Positions 36,717-45,667 of a DNA stretch of 64,000 bases are shown here, piece by piece; the first letter of the stretch is position 1; every line of letters starts with the position of its first letter. The notes under the pieces were generated by a model. It searched no databases. It saw nothing but the letters and a program-made list of their open reading frames with translations, and was not told where the DNA came from. The translations under genes and the position numbers were made by a program. This stretch comes from Pseudomonas cannabina (lineage in GTDB: Bacteria > Pseudomonadota > Gammaproteobacteria > Pseudomonadales > Pseudomonadaceae): NCBI RefSeq assembly GCF_900100365.1, contig NZ_FNKU01000001.1:5514501-5578500 (forward strand), in the 5' to 3' direction.

Positions 36717-37894
36717 GAGGGTGTAGACAAAATCATGTAGTGAGTCGGCGCGCGAGTATTCGAGCCTCGGCCAACCAAACCCATGCCTCGCTTACCGCAA
36801 AAAGGCGATCATGATGCATGATCAGTCGCCGAGCTCTCTCATTCCAGGCATGAGTTCGCTCCACTACCCATCGCTTGGGCATGACCACAAATCCAGTCTG
36901 AACAGGCTCCACGGAAAATAGATCGCCTTGTTCAGAGTGCCATTGCCCTGTTCTTCTGTTATTCGGGCCACGGATCACTTGAACATCGATAGCGTGCAGT
37001 TGATGGGTGCGCTGTGCCCATTTTCCTGCGTACGCACTATCAACAAAAAGCGTGCTCAGTGACGGATATTTTTCCTTCGAGTACGCCACCGCATCATCCG
37101 CCGCGTCACGATCCTGCACGCTTGCAGCACTGATACTGACAGCCAGCAGCAGGCCCAATGTATCGACAATCAGACTTCGTTTACGCCCCTTCACTTTTTT
37201 GCCTGCGTCGTAGCCGCTGTCACCGCCTTGAGGAGAACTGCGGGTCGACTGTGAATCCAGGATCGCTGCTGACGGGCTGTCAGCGCGTTCTTCCCGCTCA
37301 CGCCATTGAGCTCGCAAGCGATCATGCATTTGCTCGAACTTGCCTTGAGCGCTCCACCGGCGGAACGTTTTGTAGACATTGTCCCAATGAGGAAAATCGC
37401 GGGGTAGCATTCGCCATGAGCACCCCGTGCGTACGACATAGCAACAGGCTTCCAGCAACGTGCGCCGAGAGTGAAGCGGTGGCACTCCTCGTCCGCCCTG
37501 GCTTTCAAACAGGTCGGCGACCAGTGCCCACTCGGTATCTGTCAAGCAACTCGGATATAGCTGCTCCGGCAGTTGGCGGCGGTGGGTTTCATTGTAGCCA
37601 TAGGCTTTATTAGGTTCAGGTGACTGAAAACTTCCCTTGGCCCGCTGCTTTACACGCGTAATCCCTGCCATTTTCAACGCTTTTGCAAAGGTGTCGGGAT
37701 GCGCAGTGATACCGGTTTCGGCGAAGAATACGAGCGCCAATTCGGCCTGGCTGGAATAGGGCTGTGCATGAGCGAGTTTCACCAGCACGGGATAGTGCTC
37801 GGCGGCAATCGAGCGAGGACGTCCGGTTTTAGGCATGGCTTGAGGGCTATTCAGACAAGGGAGTGAAAGTTTAATTTATTTTGTCTACACTCTC
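36717..37894 (-). mobile_element. Second IS5-family element, IS B (1178 bp)
   Basis: Terminal repeats GAGGGTGTAGACAAAAT and, at the other end, GAGAGTGTAGACAAAAT, flanked by TAG on both sides. It is inserted directly at the right CTAG of IS A1. It contains one long transposase gene on the minus strand. Confidence 0.85.
36733..37836 (-). CDS. IS5-family transposase with N-terminal extension (IS B)
   Basis: 367 aa. The first ~95 residues (MPKTGRPRSIAAEHYPVLV ... ITAHPDTFAKALKMAGITR) look like a helix-turn-helix DNA-binding part. The DUF4096-like segment LTDTEWALVADLFE follows, then the DDE core: AAILDSQSTRSS, TLFVDSAYAG, and WVVERTHAWNERARRLIMHH with the Glu. Complete, so probably active. Confidence 0.9.
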   Translation of the reverse strand: MPKTGRPRSIAAEHYPVLVKLAHAQPYSSQAELALVFFAETGITAHPDTFAKALKMAGITRVKQRAKGSFQSPEPNKAYGYNETHRRQLPEQLYPSCLTDTEWALVADLFESQGGRGVPPLHSRRTLLEACCYVVRTGCSWRMLPRDFPHWDNVYKTFRRWSAQGKFEQMHDRLRAQWREREERADSPSAAILDSQSTRSSPQGGDSGYDAGKKVKGRKRSLIVDTLGLLLAVSISAASVQDRDAADDAVAYSKEKYPSLSTLFVDSAYAGKWAQRTHQLHAIDVQVIRGPNNRRTGQWHSEQGDLFSVEPVQTGFVVMPKRWVVERTHAWNERARRLIMHHDRLFAVSEAWVWLAEARILARRLTT

Positions 37895-37903
37895 TAGGGA
37901 AGG

Positions 37904-37991
37904 TCTGAAAAAGCCTTTTCTTCAAAAGTCGAAGCCAGTAAATACAGGCGCTCCAGCCCGGTTCCTCTCCAAAAAAATGGGCTTTTTCAGA
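37904..37991. repeat. Short inverted-repeat remnant
   Basis: TCTGAAAAAGCC and its exact reverse complement GGCTTTTTCAGA bound an 88-bp stretch between IS B and MITE 4. It is probably a non-coding mini-element or the fused ends of a deleted IS. No gene inside. Confidence 0.5.
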
Positions 37992-38001
37992 GGATACTTA
38001 G

Positions 38002-38100
38002 GGAGACGCTGATTTATTCTAAAACCCAGCTGTTGCCCCCAGATAAATCAAGGCCTCCAGAGCGTTGCAGGGACGAAAAATCGAATAAATCAGCGCCTCC
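38002..38100. mobile_element. MITE copy 4
   Basis: 99 bp, same orientation as copy 1, TTAG duplicated at both sides. To its right (38105-38196), 31 codons in one frame read like coding sequence (GVVLATSPPAVVPVPAKPG ... TISD, stop), which I cannot assign. Confidence 0.9.
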
Positions 38101-38208
38101 TTAGGCGTTGTACTTGCGACATCACCACCCGCCGTCGTGCCCGTACCAGCCAAACCCGGCCCTTTTGCACCATTTTACAGCAGGACAATATCGGACTGAC
38201 CCTATTGC

Positions 38209-38469
38209 CTACCTCTCTTCTAAAAGTGCTGAAACAACCCTTGCACAAAACAGTTTCATTTCGAACTCATCTATAAGATGTTCGCCGCCTCCAGGCCGAT
38301 AAAGCGAGAGCTTTTCCTGCAGCTCATCAAAGAGATTTTCAAACTTACCAAACCCTTCATTTTCTTCAATTTCATCCAGAAGGGTTTCCGTATCTTTTGC
38401 CCATTGAACCGAAATATTGGAACCACTCACAAATCTATCAAGATGTTCAATCAAATTATCTATCGTCAT
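38209..38469 (-). CDS. Immunity protein I3 of silent module 2
   Basis: 86 aa from ATG 38467-38469, overlapping the toxin T3 stop by ATGA. Strongly acidic and helical (MTIDNLIEHLDRFVSG, DTETLLDEIEENEGFGKFE, LFDELQEKLSLYR, VVSALLEER). Family not recognised. Position and charge indicate a CdiI-like antitoxin. Its frame is intact although the toxin before it is broken by a MITE, so protection may be retained after loss of the weapon, if anything transcribes it. Confidence 0.75.
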   Translation of the reverse strand: MTIDNLIEHLDRFVSGSNISVQWAKDTETLLDEIEENEGFGKFENLFDELQEKLSLYRPGGGEHLIDEFEMKLFCARVVSALLEER

Positions 38470-40148
38470 TTTTTCTTTACCGGATTAACAACCGTGATAA
38501 TACGACCCCCATCCACAGCAATTTGAGCTTTAGGATATTTAGAGTTCATGAGCGTAACTGAGGTACCACGATCATCTATTTTTATTTTTCTAAGGAGACG
38601 CTGATTTATTCTAAAACCCAGCTGTTGCCCCCAGATAAATCAAGGCCTCCAGAGCGTTGCAGGGACGAAAAATCGAATAAATCAGCGCCTCCCTAATTTT
38701 ATCTGCGGTATCAATAAAATCCTCTACTTCCAGAATGGTCATCGGCTCTCTGCCTTTAGGCGGATTTACCATACGATCCGCAGCATGAAAGTTAATTTGC
38801 TTACCACCAGGTGTCATAGCGACACCAAGCAACTGCTTAGTAGCGAATTCCCCATCAAAAAGAACAGGCAAATTATTCTTAGTCGTTCCGGCTACTTCTT
38901 TTGCTTTTGCACCAACGATTCTCTCACCGCCCCACGGAAACACCACCCCATCCGCAGCAGAAATACCATTGAAATACTTCGCTGCCAATCCAAACGCGCT
39001 CATTTCGAGCACGGACTTACCGGCATTGGCTGCCAGGTCCTTGGTTATGCTCGACTCGCCCGGGAACGTCTCAAGCTGAAAAGCAGCCTGCACCCGACCA
39101 GGCTGGTCGGATGTGAAGCCAGCATTGATCTGACTTGCGGAGTCCCACGCGCCTACCAACTGCTGGGTGCCTAACACCCCAAATCCCGCTGGCAAAGCGC
39201 AGGTCACGATGCCTACGCAGACCGGAGAGGTCGCCATCATGCCGGCATAGCTGGCTACGCCACCTGCAATGCCTGAGGCGGTATCAACCCCAGCATTTGT
39301 AGCTTGAACATATTTTCCGTGGGAATTCAGGAAATCATCGCTTCGATCTGTCCAGCTACGGCCGTCAAACTCTCCCGTCGCCTGCAGCATTGCAATTTCG
39401 GTCTTGTAGCCTTCACCACGGTCCTGACGCGCCTTGAATTTACCGTATTGTGGATCATCAACCGGAATCGAAGCGGCGCACTGGGACAATGCGCACGCAG
39501 CATCAGTCAAACGATCCGAAAGCTCAGGGTTGAGCTCCCTCAGTTTTTGCAATGCGGCCGTTTGGGGCCTGTGCAACTGAGCGTTATACCGCTCAACATT
39601 CCCCGCCACCCACGCCGCATCATTCGGATCGCCGTTGACCAGCGAACCGGCTGCGATACCCACGATCTGCGCCGTCGCCACCCGGAACTGGTCATCCGTT
39701 ACGAAGCGGCTGTCCAGATACTTGCCGAGGTTTTCGTTGGCAATTCCCGTCAACCCCTCAGCCGCACCGGCAGCGATTGCGCCGGTCTTGAAGTCGCCGC
39801 CGCGAGCCGCTGCAAATGCGCCGCCCAGCATTGCGTGCAGGAATATTTTTTCTGCCGAGCCGGGGTCCAGGTCCATGTAGTCGGCAAAGTCGCCCAGGTT
39901 TTTGTTGCCCGCAGCAGCGGCCAAGTCAAAACCTTGCGACACCAGCGCGGAGCCCAGATTGTCTTTCAGGCTGCCGCCGTTGATGGCGGTGGAGATGCCG
40001 CTTTCGATAACCGCGTGCGTGCCGCTGCGCACGACCGCGTCTTGCGCCTTCTGCCAACTGAGCCACTCTTTGGTGTAGCTCGCACCGTTGCCGTTGGCGG
40101 GGCTCGCGCCTGGAACCAGATGCTGTCGGTGTCGGTCACGGTGCGCAT
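38466..40148 (-). pseudogene. Silent toxin module 2: exoprotein fragment with toxin T3, interrupted by a MITE
   Basis: On the minus strand: conserved head VGDGVGMRTVTDTDS (40148 leftwards), an internal deletion and a one-base loss, then pretoxin in open frame from 40032 (GTHAVIESGISTAINGGS, AEKIFLHAMLGGAF with six A's at 39846-39851, GNVERYN). A linker shared with T1 follows to GAKA (~38906), then unique toxin T3: VAGTTKNNLPVLFDGEF, KQINFHAADRMVNPPKG, VEDFIDTADKIR, [MITE 5], KIKIDDRGTSVTLMNSKY, GGRIITVVNPVKKK, TGA 38466-38468. No start codon, signal or filament region, so it cannot be secreted alone. It could donate T3/I3 to the exoprotein gene by recombination, but the MITE would have to be lost. 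The FHAADRM/RG-x-T pattern suggests an RNase-like toxin (inference). Confidence 0.8.
38594..38692. mobile_element. MITE copy 5 (inside toxin T3)
   Basis: 99 bp with CTAA on both sides (TTAG on the toxin's strand). Removing it and one target copy joins ADKIR to KIKIDDRG in one frame. Confidence 0.9.
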
Positions 40149-40164
40149 GCCGACGCCGTCACCG

Positions 40165-40250
40165 ACCTGAAAACGGGCGAAAGTAAACTAGAAAAAAGCC
40201 TTACAGATTAAGAAAAAAGCTACTTTTTAAAGAACAGTATCGATCTTAAA
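40165..40250 (-). promoter_or_regulatory. Conserved leader ahead of silent module 2
   Basis: On the minus strand: ATCGATACTGTTCTTTAAAA, an A/T-rich spacer, then TAATCTGTAAGGCTTTTTTC, TAGTTTAC and TTTTCAGGTCGGT, where homology to the exoprotein gene starts. The same leader stands before silent module 3 at 45080-45160. Shared, non-coding, function unknown; it contains a boxA-like core in the other copy. Confidence 0.55.
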
Positions 40251-40311
40251 CGCTTTACACCGTACAGACGATCATTCTGGGCAGCACCACCAGTCGATAT
40301 TGCGCCCGCTA

Positions 40312-41482
40312 GTGTGATGTTTTCGAAATAAGTTACTTATTGCCTGCGGTTTCAAGTGCTTCACGCGCCCGTTGAATTTTGTTCAGAATCTCCTCTCCCT
40401 TTGCGTTCCAAACGTATCGGGTCGGCTGAGCATTACGTAACGCCATGAACGCTGTAATGGAGCTCTCCAGCTCGCGAACCGAGGCAAAACTGCCGTCGCG
40501 AAGATACACCGTGATGTCTCGAAAGAAGCGTTCAACCATGTTCATCCAAGAGCTGGAGGTCGGCGTGAAATGAATATGAAAACGCGGATGCTTCGCCAGC
40601 CAGGCCTTCACTGCGGCATGCTTGTGGGTCGCGTAGTTATCGACGATCAGATGAAGCTGGAGGTGTTTGGGCGTTTCTTTATTGATCTTCTTGAGAAAGG
40701 CCAACCACTCTTGATGCCGGTGCTGACGCTCGATGCTGCTGATCAATTTTCCTTGGAGGTAATCCAGTGCGGCGAATAACGTGACCGTGCCATGACGGGT
40801 GTAATCATGGGATTTAGTCTGGATATGACCGATGCCCAAAGGCAAACCCGGCTGTGTTCGCTCCAACGCCTGAACCTGGCTTTTCTCATCACAGCACAAC
40901 ACTAAAGCCTTATCCGGTGGGGCCAGATAAAGCCCGATCACATCCCAGAATTTCTCCTCAAACTGCGGATCGTTGGACAACTTGAATGTGCGCGTCAGGT
41001 GGGGCTTTAAATCATTGGCAGCCCACAGCTTATGGACGGTGGTCGAGGAAATACCCGCCGCCTTTGCCATGCTCCGACAGCTCCAGCGTGGTTCTCCGAT
41101 GCGAGGACGGGTGACCTGTTCCAGGACACGGCGAACTGTCTCGGCAGGCAAAGATGACTTGCGTCCACGCCCAGGTTCGTCGACCAGTCCGTCCAGTCGA
41201 CGAGCCTGGAAACGCTGGCACCAGAGCGTGATCGTTGGGCAGGAAAAGCCCGTCAAACGTGCAATGTTGTCTCGGGTTTCACCTTCGGCAGCCAGCAGGA
41301 TTATGCGTGCTCGACGACCCTCTCGCTGAGGTATGGTGGCAGAGCGAACGCGTCGTTTGAGTTCGATCGTTTCTTCAAGGCTAAGCGTGATGTCCAGAGC
41401 GCTCACGATAAGCTCTCCACGGCTGGGATGACATCTGAAGTGTAGCCGAAAATAACGAAAAGATATTTCGCGAACAGCACAC
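40312..41482 (-). mobile_element. IS630-family element
   Basis: Ends GTGTGATGTTTTCGAAATA and, inverted, GTGTGCTGTTCGCGAAATA. Flanked by TA on each side (40310-40311 and 41483-41484), the family's target. It lies exactly at the 3' end of immunity gene I4: the TAG that ends I4 is formed at the IS junction. Confidence 0.85.
40333..41406 (-). CDS. IS630-family transposase
   Basis: 357 aa. N-terminal helix-turn-helix region (GETRDNIARLTGFSCPTITL ... CQRFQARRLDGL), second wHTH (WSCRSMAKAAGISSTTVHKLW), then a DDE core: ALVLCCDEKSQVQALERTQ, HLIVDNYATHKH, and FTPTSSSWMNMVERFFRDIT with the Glu. Complete and probably active. A diverged partial copy is at 45668-46042. Confidence 0.92.
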   Translation of the reverse strand: MSALDITLSLEETIELKRRVRSATIPQREGRRARIILLAAEGETRDNIARLTGFSCPTITLWCQRFQARRLDGLVDEPGRGRKSSLPAETVRRVLEQVTRPRIGEPRWSCRSMAKAAGISSTTVHKLWAANDLKPHLTRTFKLSNDPQFEEKFWDVIGLYLAPPDKALVLCCDEKSQVQALERTQPGLPLGIGHIQTKSHDYTRHGTVTLFAALDYLQGKLISSIERQHRHQEWLAFLKKINKETPKHLQLHLIVDNYATHKHAAVKAWLAKHPRFHIHFTPTSSSWMNMVERFFRDITVYLRDGSFASVRELESSITAFMALRNAQPTRYVWNAKGEEILNKIQRAREALETAGNK

Positions 41483-41844
41483 TAGTTCGTGGAATAGTAA
41501 CTATAAAGATCCGCATCAGGCCAAGTTTCGTCATATGCGGTCAATGTGCTCCGCAGGGCCTCACTACGAGGATCATCCGAAGGATTCATCTTTAAAAGTA
41601 CAAATTCTTTAATTTCGCCCCACTGAAGCTCACGCATACAAAATGCCACTGCTTCAAATGGCGTGCTTCCGGACATCAACATAAACTTAAATCTTTCTAT
41701 AAAATCTTTTTTGTATTCCGGATGTTTTTTTACAAACTCTAAAATATTTAACAAAGACTTCTCATATGAAATCTCTAGCTCTTCACCAAAAGCAGCCATG
41801 GCCAAATCGCAAAGCATATCAAACTGTTTAATTACTTCATTCAT
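41482..41844 (-). CDS. Immunity protein I4 of silent module 3
   Basis: About 120 aa from ATG 41842-41844, which overlaps the T4 stop (ATGA). An in-frame ATG four codons upstream lies inside the toxin and is less likely. Acidic and helical (MNEVIKQFDMLCDLAMAAF, EELEISYEKSLLNILEF, SGSTPFEAVAFCMREL). The tail resembles small helical immunity proteins, but I cannot name the family. Its last codons and stop lie at the border of the IS630 element (TA at 41483-41484), so the native C-terminus may have been slightly longer. AT-rich. Confidence 0.75.
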   Translation of the reverse strand: MNEVIKQFDMLCDLAMAAFGEELEISYEKSLLNILEFVKKHPEYKKDFIERFKFMLMSGSTPFEAVAFCMRELQWGEIKEFVLLKMNPSDDPRSEALRSTLTAYDETWPDADLYSYYSTN

Positions 41845-43579
41845 TTCGGTACCCATGCACCTTTTCTGGAATTGCCAGGATCTGGCACCCAGACTTTTTC
41901 TATGTACTTACCTCCCACGTCAAGCCCTTTTTGAGAGAATGCATTTTCTGCAGCGGCTTGGGCAGCACGACCAGAGGGTTCATAGTGCCCCGATGTATTA
42001 TCAATATATTTAACTTCCCCATTCACGATTTTTACTTCTCCCGCAGCAATAACGGGCTTACCATTCGCAAGGTCGATATGGCCACCACCTACATCATTAA
42101 ATTTTCGCCCGATTACCAACTGACCATCCTCAAGAATGACATAGTTATATCTTCCTGCGCCTTGAGTCAACTTTGTATCTGAGATAAGTGTTGGAACACT
42201 TGTTGGGTGATCTGGGAATTGATTGGGAAAACTAGGCGCCGCTTGCTTTTCGACAGAATCTGCCGTTGCTTTTGCACCATCAGCCAAACAGCAAGGCTCA
42301 TTATACTTCGCCAATACGACATCATTACTCGTGGCAGCGAAAGCATCATCCGCTCTGACGGTTCCAGTACGCTCCAGCTGCGAAGTATAGTCGACGTTGC
42401 TGACGTTCAAGCCGTAGAAATCAGCGGCATCATCCGCGAGCCCTGAAACGCTGCTGCCTCCAAGCGCTTCCGACCTGCTTGTCGCAGCCAGGTCCACAGA
42501 CGCTCCGCTTTTCGCTACCAGAATATTTTCTGCTCTTGCGAGGCTCGACGCTTCACTTGCTTTTGCAAGCTGCCCGAACTTTCCTGCGGAGCCCACCGGC
42601 ACCACCATCGAGGCGACGTCAGTACCGATCTCTGTGACTTGTGCGGCCGACTCGTAGCTGTTGCCTTGCAGGTTGGACACAAACGCCCGGCCAGACTGCC
42701 TTGTCGTCATCTGACCGATTGGATCTAGTGAGGAGTCAGCCACTGGACCGAGAAGACTATTGACTCCGCCCAGAGGGTCGCCGCCCAGAAGTTCGCCCCC
42801 CACCTTGGCAGTGGCCCTTACCATTCCCCAGGCGCTACGACCAATTCCCGCAAAGCCGCCTGCGACACTCTCAAGAACATCTGTCGGCTTATCACTGAAG
42901 TTCAGATTGGTTTCATAAAAATCCACCAACCCCTGAGTCTTGTTACCTTGCGGATCACCCAGATAGTCAATGTTCCTATTGCTGTCTTTATATGCAGCAG
43001 GTCGAGATGTCTGGAAGTCGACAATCATCGTCGCCGTCTCGTTACCGCTATACGAACGAGGACTGCCGTCTACCGAAGCGTCCGAGCGGGCGTACTGGTC
43101 GGCGATAGGCGCAAGTGCTACGCCCAAATGAGCCAAGGTATCTACGTCAATGTTGGCGTCTTTCTCCGGGATCGACTTATTCCAGCCCTCATCGGTGTAA
43201 TAGGCCAGAGCAACAGCCATGCGACGTGTCGCTTCTTCCTGGCTAATGTTCTTGTCTGCTGCCAGTTTGGGCGCTTCTCTTTCGATTAACTGAGCTGCTC
43301 TCGGGTGCAGTTGCTCGTTATACCGCTCTACATTCCCCGCCACCCACGCCGCATCATTCGGATCGCCGTTGACCAGCGAACCCGCTGCGATACCCACGAT
43401 CTGCGCCGTCGCCACCCGGAACTGGTCATCCGTTACGAAGCGGCTGTCCAGATACTTGCCGAGGTTTTCGTTGGCGATCCCCGTCAACCCCTCAGCCGCA
43501 CCGGCAGCAATGGCGCCGGTCTTGAAGTCGCCGCCGCGAGCCGCTGAAAATGCGCCGCCCAGCATGGCGTGCAGGAATA
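41841..43579 (-). pseudogene. Silent toxin module 3: pretoxin end and intact toxin T4
   Basis: Open frame from just after an A7 tract (plus strand T7, 43580-43586) to TGA 41841-41843. It holds the common IFLHAMLGGAFSAARGGDF ... GNVERYN part, then a unique linker (EQLHPRAAQLIEREAPK, YTDEGWNKSIPEKDANID, SVAGGFAGIGRSAWGMV). The C-terminal toxin has RYNYVILEDGQLVIGRKF, GGGHIDLANGKPVIAAGEV, IVNGEVKYIDNTSGHYEPSG, EKVWVPDPGNSRKGAW. The GHIDLA ... AAGEVKI ... SGHYxPSG pattern recurs in polymorphic toxins; its activity is unknown to me. The toxin frame itself is complete and its immunity gene adjoins it. It lacks its own start, so it is a donor cassette. The upstream part is in another frame across the A7 tract. 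Confidence 0.8.
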
Positions 43580-45011
43580 TTTTTTTCTGCCGAGCCGGGG
43601 TCCAGGTCCATGTAGTCGGCAAAGTCGCCCAGGTTTTTGTTGCCTACAGCAGCGGCCAGATCAAACCCTTGCGACACCAGCGCGGAGCCCAGATTGTCTT
43701 TCAGGCTGCCGCCGTTGATGGCGGTGGAGATGCCGCTTTCGATAACCGCGTGCGTACCGCTGCGCACGACCGCGTCTTGCGCCTTCTGCCAGCTGAGCCA
43801 TTCCTTGGAGTAGCCGGGGTTTTGCACCGGCCCGGAACCGATGACTTTCGCACCGTCGCCATTGGCCGGGCTCGCGCCCTGGAACCAGGTGCTGTCTGCG
43901 TAGTTCAACGCGCCAGCGGTCAGTGCACCGATGGTGGCGTTTTTCAGGCTGTCGCTGCCGAAGGTGTCTTTCAGCGCGACGCCCAAATTGCCTTTGTTGT
44001 TGATGACGCTGACCGCACCGGTGCTGGCCATGGAGGTCAGTGCGGCGGTGGCCATTACGTTGCCCAGGCCTGCGGCGGTGGCCGCTGTTGCAGCAGCCAT
44101 GGTGCTACCGGCCCCGGCTCCCACTGCACTGCCCGCCGAAGCCGCCAGCGCACTCGCCCCACCCGCCGTCACAACAGTGACAATGATGATCACCGCCAGC
44201 ATCGCCGCCTGGCCCATGCCTGAGTTGCTGTACTTGAACGAGTCGTGAAGCTCTTTCACCTGCCGCCAGTCCACATCGCCGCGCTGCTCGGCCGCTTTGA
44301 GCCACGCCAGTTGCGGGTCGGCCTTGACCATGGTGTCGATGGTCTGGCTGACGGTTTGCTGGTTGACCTGTTTGACGTCGATCTTCAGCCCGTTCACGGC
44401 CTGAATCACGGTCTGGCCCTGGGCGACCAGTTCGCTCTGGCGCAGGGTTTCGTCGGTGTTGCCTTTGCCCTTCATCGAGAACCAGGCCATGTCGCTTTTG
44501 CTCTTGGTATGGCTCTCGTCGTGCAGGTCTTTCACGCCTTCGAAGGTCACTGCGCCGCCGCTTTGCAGGGTCAGGTCCTTGCCGCTGTTCAGCTTGGCGA
44601 CCTGATACAGCTGGTCGCCATTGCTTGCCAACGTCAGGTTGCCTGCGGTGCGGATTTCGGTGCCGACGTTGGTGGTCTGGGTGACTTCGTCGCGCTGGGC
44701 TTTTTTGGCTCCGAAGCTGCCCTTTTTCTTCATGTCGTACAGGGTATGCGTGCTGTCCTGCGCAGCGAGCAGGCTCAGGGTGTTGCCGCTGTACAGGTAC
44801 GCTTCGTTGCCGGCGGTGATCTTGCTGGCGACGAGTTTGGTGTCGCGCCCGGCTTGGGCGGTGAAGTTATTGCCTGCGGTCAGTTCGCTGGCGAGCTGGG
44901 TGGTCCGGCCGTTTTCTTCGACGGTGCGTGTCTTGTTGTGTTTGGTGCGGGTTTCAACGTTGTGCGAGTCGCTGGCCGAGCTGACGTTGAAGTCGCGGCC
45001 GGCGTTGAGGG
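43318..45011 (-). repeat. Arm B of the ~1.69-kb inverted repeat (silent module 3)
   Basis: Reverse-oriented, near-identical counterpart of 31681-33376. It begins inside the NVERYN codons and ends where the module head diverges. Confidence 0.85.
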
Positions 45012-45069
45012 TCAGGTTTTCAAGGGCAGTGATGGTGCTGCCGGTGTCGGTGTCGGTGCGCATGCCGAC
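43587..45069 (-). pseudogene. Silent toxin module 3: duplicated exoprotein segment
   Basis: Near-identical copy of the distal exoprotein gene, from LNAGRDFNVSSASD to the A7 tract. Its head reads CVGMRTDTDTGSTITALENL and joins to TLNAGRDFNV. Compared with the exoprotein gene, ~265 bp between two LNAGRD-coding repeats are missing. No signal or TPS domain and no start with a ribosome site. It is a reservoir sequence that provides homology for recombination. Confidence 0.8.
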
Positions 45070-45079
45070 GCAGTGACCG

Positions 45080-45160
45080 ACCTGAAAACGGGTCAGCGTA
45101 AACTAGAAAAAAGCCTTACAGATTAGGAAAAAATTTATCTTGTTAAAGAGCAGCATCGAC
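45080..45160 (-). promoter_or_regulatory. Conserved leader ahead of silent module 3, with boxA-like core
   Basis: On the minus strand TCGATGCTGCTCTTTAACAA (ending near 45140), then an A/T spacer, TAATCTGTAAGGCTTTTTTC, TAGTTTACGC and TTTTCAGGTCGGT. The TGCTCTTTAACAA core (45140-45152) equals the boxA antitermination motif of rRNA leaders. The matching position in the module-2 leader is degenerate (TGTTCTTTAAAAA). Function not shown. Confidence 0.5.
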
Positions 45161-45165
45161 CTTAA

Positions 45166-45264
45166 GGAGGCGCTGATTTATTCGATTTTTCGTCCCTGCA
45201 ACGCTCTGGAGGCCTTGATTTATCTGGGGGCAACAGCTGGGTTTTAGAATAAATCAGCGTCTCC
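45166..45264. mobile_element. MITE copy 6
   Basis: 99 bp. Flanks differ: TTAA on the left, CTAA on the right, so this copy was probably formed by recombination between two MITEs or lost one flank in a deletion. It separates the module-3 leader from the fragment of immunity gene I5. Confidence 0.88.
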
Positions 45265-45358
45265 CTAAAAGAAATTCAATCAAGCTATCATCTATGACTT
45301 TTACTACTATTTCAGATAATGCTCCTTCCGAAACAAAAGCTCTTGTACCAACACTCAT
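45265..45358 (-). pseudogene. Immunity gene I5, 5' fragment
   Basis: Starts at ATG 45356-45358, overlapping the T5 stop by ATGA. About 31 codons survive (MSVGTRAFVSEGALSEIVVK, VIDDSLIEFLL) before MITE 6 ends it. Acidic, AT-rich, like the other immunity genes. Confidence 0.65.
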
Positions 45359-45667
45359 TTCACTATCACCGTCGTAATGGTTTTAACTTTCGCAGAATCA
45401 ACCGTAGGATTTGACTCGATAACCATCTCCGGTGCACCGCCTGGAAGATGCTGACCTGAACCTTGAAAGTACTCGTTTCCTTGAAGAGGACTATTCGGGG
45501 ACATTTCAGTGATGCCGTCCACTTGACGCACCTTGAATCCACTAGCCATAGAACCATGCTCCAACCCCATTGCCTGTTCAAGCTGGGCTGCCTGTAATCT
45601 AGTGATCACCGTTTCCCCACCGATATTTAGAGGTCCGGTAATACTGGAAATTGCCTCTCCATCGGTA
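45355..45667 (-). pseudogene. Displaced toxin tail T5
   Basis: Open on the minus strand: VTDGEAISSITGPLNIGGE, TVITRLQAAQLEQAMGLEHG, SGFKVRQVDGITEMSPNSP, QGNEYFQGSGQHLPGGAPE, then VKTITTVIVK and TGA. The QAxQLEQAMGL ... GFKVRQVDGI ... GSGQHLPGG pattern is a recurrent polymorphic-toxin C-terminus; activity unknown. Its N-terminal side is cut by an IS630 fragment at ~45667, so it is a remnant. Confidence 0.7.

Noticed and set aside
38105..38208. Plus-strand coding-like stretch (31 codons, Pro/Val-rich) right of MITE 4
   Set aside because: Could be a further displaced fragment, but it is too short and without a recognisable pattern to call.
39966..40148. 60-codon minus-strand ORF at the head of silent module 2 as an independent small gene
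   Set aside because: It is the frameshifted head of the module: it starts VGMRTVTDTDS of the exoprotein and then runs out of frame through the pretoxin.
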